Below, in pieces: positions 59,306-64,000 of a stretch of DNA of 64,000 bases. Numbering within the stretch: position 1 is the stretch's first letter; every line of letters starts with the position of its first letter. The stretch is taken from assembly GCF_018390605.1 (NCBI RefSeq), contig NZ_JAHBGD010000005.1:620001-684000 (forward strand), read 5' to 3'. The notes beneath the pieces are model-generated. The model made no database searches. It was not told the origin of the DNA and saw nothing but the letters and a program-made list of their open reading frames with translations. The stretch is from Ancylobacter defluvii (GTDB taxonomy: Bacteria; Pseudomonadota; Alphaproteobacteria; Rhizobiales; Xanthobacteraceae). Both the position numbers and the translations under genes were made by a program.

Positions 59306-61825
59306 ATGGTAACGAAAGTGGCCACGCAGAATAACGACGTGGTCAATGGCACGGAAGACGCCGATGAACTGTTCGGAGGCGGGTTCAACAACGTCACGCT
59401 GAACGGCTTCGGAAATGCCGACCGGCTCTACGCCGATGGCGGGACTGGCGGCGAGTTCAATGGCGGCGGGGGAGATGACTATCTCACGGCCGGTAGCAAA
59501 GATACCGACAACGGCCCTCACTCTGGCGGTGTCTTCAATGGCGGCGATGGCAACGACAACCTCGATGCCGATTACAGTTCGGGCGGGACGTTCAACGGTG
59601 GAGACGGCAATGATCAACTCGGTTCCGGATTATCGACGAACGCCATTCTGAACGGCGATGCCGGCGACGACACGCTATTCGGCGACGCTCCCCAAGCCCA
59701 AGGTGGTGCCCTCGTTTTCAACGGTGGAACCGGCTACGACACGCTCCACATTGATCGAAATGTTAACGATTTCGCCATCGTAAAAAAGGGTGAAACCGTC
59801 TTCCTGTTCTACGCGAACTACAAGGCGGCCATCACAGGCATCGAGCGCTTCTATTTTTACGACGGGGAAACGGGGTCGCGGGAATTCACGTCGGAAACGC
59901 TCGGAACCAATCCCGATCGCGCCACGACCGTCGCGGCGACTGGCAACGACTATATCGATGGGCTAATCGACGGAGAGAAGTGGACCGACGAGATAACGTT
60001 CAGCTTCGGAACGGGAGTCGGCCCGGCGCAAGTCGACAGTCTCGGCGCCCTATTTCTCGGATCATATCTCAACACCGGCGACGAGATGAATCTGCCGCTC
60101 ACACTCTACGGCAGCGTGGCAAGTCTCGTTGCCACCAGTGTGAAGCGGTCGCCTCCGACGTCCTATGATGACCACGGCTATCCGAGATATGCGAACGACG
60201 GCGACATAAGGTTCCAGAACGGTACCGGCTTCGACCAGCGGTATTTCGCGGATCCGCCGAGCATCGGCAGCGTGTGGTTCAATTCGGCACAGAACGACTT
60301 GGAGAACCGGACCCGCGTCGGCAATGAGCAGCACTTCGTCTATCTGCAGGCGGCTGGTCGCGCGCTGGGCCTGAAGTCGGCCAGCGAAGTTGGCGGCATC
60401 GCCGATGTCGCGGTTCCGGCGGACAGGGATTCGCTTGAATATACCGTGATGAGCGACCGGTCTTATGTCGGTGGGCCTGCGGGGGATTACACGAACGGCC
60501 AGTGGGACTTTCCCCAGACCTTCATGGCTCTGGACATACAGGCGCTGCAGGCGATGTACGGCGCCGATTACAGCACCAATGCTACCGGCACCACCTACAA
60601 ATGGGATGCGACGGGCGCCATGTTCGTCAACGGGGTGAGGACAGTGACCCCGGGCGCGAACAAGATCTTCCTGACCATCTGGGACGGCGGCGGCAGCGAC
60701 ACCTACGACTTCTCGAACTACAGCGAGGCGATGTCGATCGACCTGTCGCCGGGCGGCGCGAGCCTGTTCTCGCAGGCGCAGCGCGCCTCGCTCGGCGATG
60801 GCGTTCATGCGAAGGGCAACATCTACAATGCCTATCTGCACAACAACAATCCGGCCTCGCTGATCGAGAACGCCAGAGGCGGCTCCGGCAATGACACCCT
60901 GCGCGGCAATATCGCCGACAACGTGCTGAACGGCGGCGCCGGCGCCGACACCATGACCGGCCTCGCCGGCAATGACCGCTATGTGGTCGACAACACCGGC
61001 GACCTGGTCATCGAAGCCGCGAATGAGGGCGTCGATCGGGTCACCGTGCGGATCGCCGATTATGTGCTGCCGGCGCATGTGGAGGAGGCGTTCGCCGAGG
61101 AGGGCACCCTCGCCACCGATCTGCGGGGCAACGATCTCGGCAATCTTCTGCGGGGCAACCAGGGCAGCAACGAACTCTATGGCGGCGCCGGCGCCGACCG
61201 GCTGGAGGGGCTGAGCGGCAGCGACCATCTCGACGGCGGCATCGGACCGGACCAGATGATCGGCGGCAAGGGCAACGACACCTACATCGTCGATCATCTC
61301 TCCGACATCGTCTATGAGGCGCCAAATGAAGGCACGGACACGCTGTGGACCTCGGTCAATCGCGGGTTGGACAATGATTTCGAGAACATCGTGCTGTTCG
61401 GCTCCGCCACTGATGCCGGTGGCAACGGCAAGAGCAACATCGTCGCCGGCAACGAACTGAACAATAACCTCTATGGCGGCGGCGGTGCGGACAGCCTCTA
61501 CGGCCATGACGGTAGCGACCGGCTGTTCGGCGAGGACGGCAACGACTACATGACCGGCGGCCGCGGCACCGACGCTTATTATGGCGGCGCGGGCTACGAT
61601 TACGCGATCCTCGAGGAGGGCGGCGGCGTCGACTATTTCGTCGACTGGAACGTCACCCGCGACCGGGTGGTGTTCGACAGCGCGATCTTCTCGTCGATCG
61701 GGGCCGCGATGAGCGCGGCGTTCCAAAACGGCACGGATGTGGTGATCTGGGACGGCAGCGACGGCATCGTGCTGCAGAACGCCAAGGTCGCCGACCTCAC
61801 GACGAGCAACTTCCTGCTTGCGTGA
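59306..61825 (+). CDS. RTX protein with inactive serralysin-like domain
   Basis: An 839-aa probable T1SS cargo. N-terminal glycine/aspartate repeats (FNGGDGNDxL type, about 1-135) precede a region that reads like the M10B serralysin fold (about 210-480: GNDYIDGLIDGEKWTDEITF, VWFNSAQND, ALDIQALQAMYGADY, then FLTIWDGGGSDTYDFSNY, anchors IWDGGGSDTYDF). The zinc helix HExxHxxGxxH is replaced: Q348, A349, R352 and S358 stand where H, E, H and H are expected, while G351 and LGL (354-356) remain. The Met-turn M382 stays (TVMSD) but its Tyr is Asp. C-terminal RTX repeats and an export tail ending SNFLLA follow. It should not be a zinc protease. Binding or structural use is inferred. Confidence 0.88.
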   Translation: MVTKVATQNNDVVNGTEDADELFGGGFNNVTLNGFGNADRLYADGGTGGEFNGGGGDDYLTAGSKDTDNGPHSGGVFNGGDGNDNLDADYSSGGTFNGGDGNDQLGSGLSTNAILNGDAGDDTLFGDAPQAQGGALVFNGGTGYDTLHIDRNVNDFAIVKKGETVFLFYANYKAAITGIERFYFYDGETGSREFTSETLGTNPDRATTVAATGNDYIDGLIDGEKWTDEITFSFGTGVGPAQVDSLGALFLGSYLNTGDEMNLPLTLYGSVASLVATSVKRSPPTSYDDHGYPRYANDGDIRFQNGTGFDQRYFADPPSIGSVWFNSAQNDLENRTRVGNEQHFVYLQAAGRALGLKSASEVGGIADVAVPADRDSLEYTVMSDRSYVGGPAGDYTNGQWDFPQTFMALDIQALQAMYGADYSTNATGTTYKWDATGAMFVNGVRTVTPGANKIFLTIWDGGGSDTYDFSNYSEAMSIDLSPGGASLFSQAQRASLGDGVHAKGNIYNAYLHNNNPASLIENARGGSGNDTLRGNIADNVLNGGAGADTMTGLAGNDRYVVDNTGDLVIEAANEGVDRVTVRIADYVLPAHVEEAFAEEGTLATDLRGNDLGNLLRGNQGSNELYGGAGADRLEGLSGSDHLDGGIGPDQMIGGKGNDTYIVDHLSDIVYEAPNEGTDTLWTSVNRGLDNDFENIVLFGSATDAGGNGKSNIVAGNELNNNLYGGGGADSLYGHDGSDRLFGEDGNDYMTGGRGTDAYYGGAGYDYAILEEGGGVDYFVDWNVTRDRVVFDSAIFSSIGAAMSAAFQNGTDVVIWDGSDGIVLQNAKVADLTTSNFLLA

Positions 61826-61971
61826 GTGAGCGCTACAGCCGGCAAACGCGAAGGCAGCAAGACGGACACCGAGCGGCATTTTGTAGATGGCAGAAATGGC
61901 TATAGCCACCGCATGGCTCGGGTCTGGGCAATCGCGGGAACCATTGCGCTTCGTCCGAGATGGTAGGACCC

Positions 61972-61991
61972 TGTGGAATTGAGATTTCACA
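61972..61991. promoter_or_regulatory. Imperfect inverted repeat before the RpiR gene
   Basis: TGTGgAAT-N4-ATTtCACA lies 9 bp upstream of the RpiR start and carries a TTTCA half-site like that of the two palindromes at 62892 and 62949. It may allow autoregulation. Confidence 0.4.
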
Positions 61992-62000
61992 TAAGGCCTC

Positions 62001-62843
62001 ATGATGTCGAAAGAGCGCTCGTTTTTAACCCGCGTGCGACAGGCTCTTCCCAGCCTTCACCCGGCCGAGCGCCGCCTTGGTGATTTCGTGTGCGACTTTC
62101 CCGGCGAGCTCGCCAGCTATTCCGCACAGGAACTGGCCTCGCTCGCCCATGTCTCCAAGGCGACAGTCTCGCGCTTTGTCCAGCGCCTCGGCTATGAGAA
62201 TTACGAGGAGGCCCGGCGCCATGCCCGGGCGGAGAAGCAGACTGGCTCGCGCCTGTTCCTATCCACCTCGGTCGATGCTGCCGGCGAGCAGTCGGTAGCC
62301 GCGCATATCGCACAGGCCGTCGCCAATCTGGAGGCCACCTTCCTCGCCATTACCGATGCTCAGGCGAGCGCCATTGCCGATGCTATCCTCGGCGCGCGCA
62401 AAACCTGGGTGATCGGCTTCCGTGCCAATGCCTCCTTCGCCAGCTACCTGCAATGGCAGCTCACGCAGGTCGTGGAGAATATCGTCGCGATTCCCGGCGC
62501 AGGCCAGACTCTCGGGGAGTATCTGGTGAGCATTGCGCCAGACGACGCCGTGATTGTATTCGGCCTGCGCCGGCGCATCGCGCGCCTGCCGCTGATTCTC
62601 GAGCAGATCCACAAAAGCGGTGCGAAGCTGGTCTACATCACCGATGAAGGCGAAGGGTTTCTGTCCAGCGCCACCTGGCATCTGCGCTGCCAGACGCTGG
62701 CTCCGGGCCCGCTGTTCAGCCATGTCGCGGTGATGGCGGTGTGCCAGCTTCTGGCCACACGCTGCATCGAAAGAGCCGCCTTCGCCGGGCGCACACGGCT
62801 GCGCGGCATCGAGACATTGAACGACGCACTCGAAGAGCTTTGA
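62001..62843 (+). CDS. RpiR family transcriptional regulator
   Basis: A 280-aa regulator. The N-terminal HTH_6 domain is at about 1-80 (LASLAHVSKATVSRFVQRLGY) and the SIS sugar-phosphate domain at about 115-250 (AIADAILGARKTWVIGFRAN, then VIVFGLRRR). RpiR proteins usually control sugar or organic acid catabolism. AAGG precedes ATG 62001; a second ATG is at 62004. It is followed by two strong palindromes and a TRAP binding protein gene on the same strand, which it probably controls. Confidence 0.9.
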   Translation: MMSKERSFLTRVRQALPSLHPAERRLGDFVCDFPGELASYSAQELASLAHVSKATVSRFVQRLGYENYEEARRHARAEKQTGSRLFLSTSVDAAGEQSVAAHIAQAVANLEATFLAITDAQASAIADAILGARKTWVIGFRANASFASYLQWQLTQVVENIVAIPGAGQTLGEYLVSIAPDDAVIVFGLRRRIARLPLILEQIHKSGAKLVYITDEGEGFLSSATWHLRCQTLAPGPLFSHVAVMAVCQLLATRCIERAAFAGRTRLRGIETLNDALEEL

Positions 62844-62891
62844 CTGATCGTTGTGCAAATGCTCGAAACCTGGCGCCATTATGCAGTCACA

Positions 62892-62974
62892 TGAAACTGC
62901 GGTTTCACGCTCGCAGAGAGGGGAGAAGTGCCTCAACTAATTGAATTAAAATATGAAACCATGGTTTCATATTT
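62892..62974. promoter_or_regulatory. Two TGAAAC-N4-GTTTCA operators, one inside a 26-bp perfect palindrome
   Basis: The first site, 62892-62907, is TGAAAC-TGCG-GTTTCA. The second, 62949-62974, is a 26-bp perfect palindrome with the core TGAAAC-CATG-GTTTCA at 62954-62969. The centres are 62 bp apart, close to six helical turns. They lie in the AT-rich gap between the RpiR gene and the TRAP binding protein gene and look like RpiR operators. Confidence 0.75.
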
Positions 62975-63105
62975 GTTGGCATGAAATCTGTATTCCTTGT
63001 CCGGCAAGGAAGTGCAGCGGCAATCGACCCCGGCAGCTCGGCGGCGCTTCCACAGCTTACGCAGGAACCGTTCACCGCCTCATCGCCAGAGCAAGGATTC
63101 CCCGC

Positions 63106-64000
63106 ATGCCCACGAAGCTCATCGTCGCCGTCTTCGCCACCCTCATGATCACCCCGGCCAGCGCCGAGACCATCACGCTGCGCGTGCTCGGCCAGCCCTC
63201 GGGTTCCGGCCTCATCGCCCAGCAGAAGGAGCGGCCCTTCTTCGAGAAACTCGCCGAGAAGACCGGCCTTGACGTCAAGGTCGAGTATCTCCCCGTCGAC
63301 GTCGCCGGCATCCCGGACACGGACGGGCTGCGCATCCTGAAATCCGGCCTGTTCGACATCGTCTCGATCCGCGGGCCGCAGGTAAGCCGCGACGAACCCT
63401 CCGTGCTCGGGCTCGACCTCGTGGGCCTCAACACCAGCTATGTCGCCGGCAAGCAGCATATCGCCGCCTTCCAGCCCTTCGTCGACAGCCGGCTTCAGAC
63501 CCAGTTCAATGCCAAGCTGCTCGGCGTCTGGCCCGCGGGCCCACAGGTCATCTTCTGCAAGCCGGAAGTAACCGGCCTTGCCGATCTTAAGGGCCTCAAG
63601 GTCCGCGTCGGCGACCAGAGCGCGGCGAACTTCGTCGCCAAGCTGGGCGCCACGGGCATTTCGATGCCCTTCGGCGAGGTCCAGCAGTCGCTGGCGCGCG
63701 GGGTGGTCGATTGCGCCATCACCGGCCCGGCCTCGGCCAATTCCGGCGGCTGGCCGGAAGCCACCACGACCGTGCTGCCGATCGCGCTGCAACTCGCGGT
63801 GAATGGCTACGCCGTCAACCAGAACAGCCTGAAGAAGTTCACGCCCGATCAGCAGGCCAAGCTGACCGCCGCCATCGCCGAGTTGACCACCGACATCTGG
63901 GCCTTCTCCGAAGAGCTGTACGAGGATGCGATGCGCTGCAACACCGGCGCGACCCCGTGCAATCGCGGCGTGTCGTACAAGCTGAAGGAGGCCCCTGCGT
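63106..64000 (+). CDS. TRAP transporter substrate-binding protein, cut by window edge
   Basis: An open frame of 298 codons without a stop before base 64000. It matches the DctP family: a signal peptide (LIVAVFATLMITPASA), ETITLRVLGQPSGSGLIAQQ, FDIVSIRGPQVSRDEP, LKGLKVRVGDQSAANF and VDCAITGPASANSG. The arginine in KVRVGD is the expected ligand carboxylate contact. AAGGA precedes ATG 63106. The membrane partner genes (DctQ and DctM) are expected just outside. RpiR operators upstream indicate control by the RpiR product. Confidence 0.9.
   Translation, partial: MPTKLIVAVFATLMITPASAETITLRVLGQPSGSGLIAQQKERPFFEKLAEKTGLDVKVEYLPVDVAGIPDTDGLRILKSGLFDIVSIRGPQVSRDEPSVLGLDLVGLNTSYVAGKQHIAAFQPFVDSRLQTQFNAKLLGVWPAGPQVIFCKPEVTGLADLKGLKVRVGDQSAANFVAKLGATGISMPFGEVQQSLARGVVDCAITGPASANSGGWPEATTTVLPIALQLAVNGYAVNQNSLKKFTPDQQAKLTAAIAELTTDIWAFSEELYEDAMRCNTGATPCNRGVSYKLKEAPA

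Overview
The window is about 64 kb of GC-rich chromosomal DNA. Gene content points to an alphaproteobacterium of the Hyphomicrobiales (Rhizobiales) type: a choline-sulfatase/ChoX/LysR module, small DUF1127-like and DUF982-like proteins, many ABC solute uptake systems, and LysR, GntR and RpiR regulators. No rRNA, tRNA or CRISPR array was seen. The lineage is inferred from gene families, not from a marker gene.

Layout. (1) 1-1552: the N-terminal part of a DEAD-box RNA helicase cut by the window edge. (2) 1813-9679: a catabolic and uptake cluster with an M24 peptidase, a small protein coupled to an amidase-signature enzyme, a class V PLP enzyme, a complete polar amino acid ABC transporter and a GntR/FCD regulator. 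(3) 10099-20588: a giant RTX protein (2108 aa) with repeated lectin-like modules and a metallophosphoesterase domain, followed by a LysR regulator with an in-frame FNPA repeat and a type I secretion adaptor and ABC pair that probably exports RTX proteins. (4) 21038-38845: a heteroatom-monooxygenase island with three NtaA/SnaA/DszA-type FMN monooxygenases, two paralogous flavin reductases, a HisJQMP-like transporter, a Pot-like transporter, LysR and TetR regulators, and class IV and class III aminotransferases. Seven genes on the minus strand (36275 down to 29305) look like one operon. (5) 39017-42493: two related Tat-exported multicopper oxidases. (6) 42688-46307: choline sulfate uptake and hydrolysis (betC, choX, dedicated LysR). 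(7) 46300-51190: an atypical stretch with an unrecognised repeat protein, a polysaccharide pyruvyl transferase-like protein, an IS3 transposase remnant, a DUF1127-like protein and a GNAT acetyltransferase. (8) 51706-58498: a TonB receptor, a DUF982-like protein, cytochrome P460, an exported epoxide-hydrolase-like enzyme, Ohr peroxidase, a small exported peptide and an aldehyde dehydrogenase. (9) 58664-58966: an IS5-type transposase remnant. (10) 59306-61825: an RTX protein with a serralysin-like fold signature but every zinc ligand of the HExxH motif replaced. (11) 62001-64000: an RpiR regulator, two matching palindromic operators and a truncated TRAP-type binding protein.

How the parts fit. 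Most of the window supports scavenging of organic nitrogen and sulfur compounds: periplasmic binding protein, ABC importer, then a monooxygenase with its flavin reductase or a hydrolase, then a PLP enzyme, under a local regulator. The secreted RTX proteins and the single T1SS pair form a separate extracellular theme. The most unusual items are the pseudo-serralysin, the lectin/phosphoesterase RTX giant, the three-monooxygenase island and the paired RpiR palindromes.
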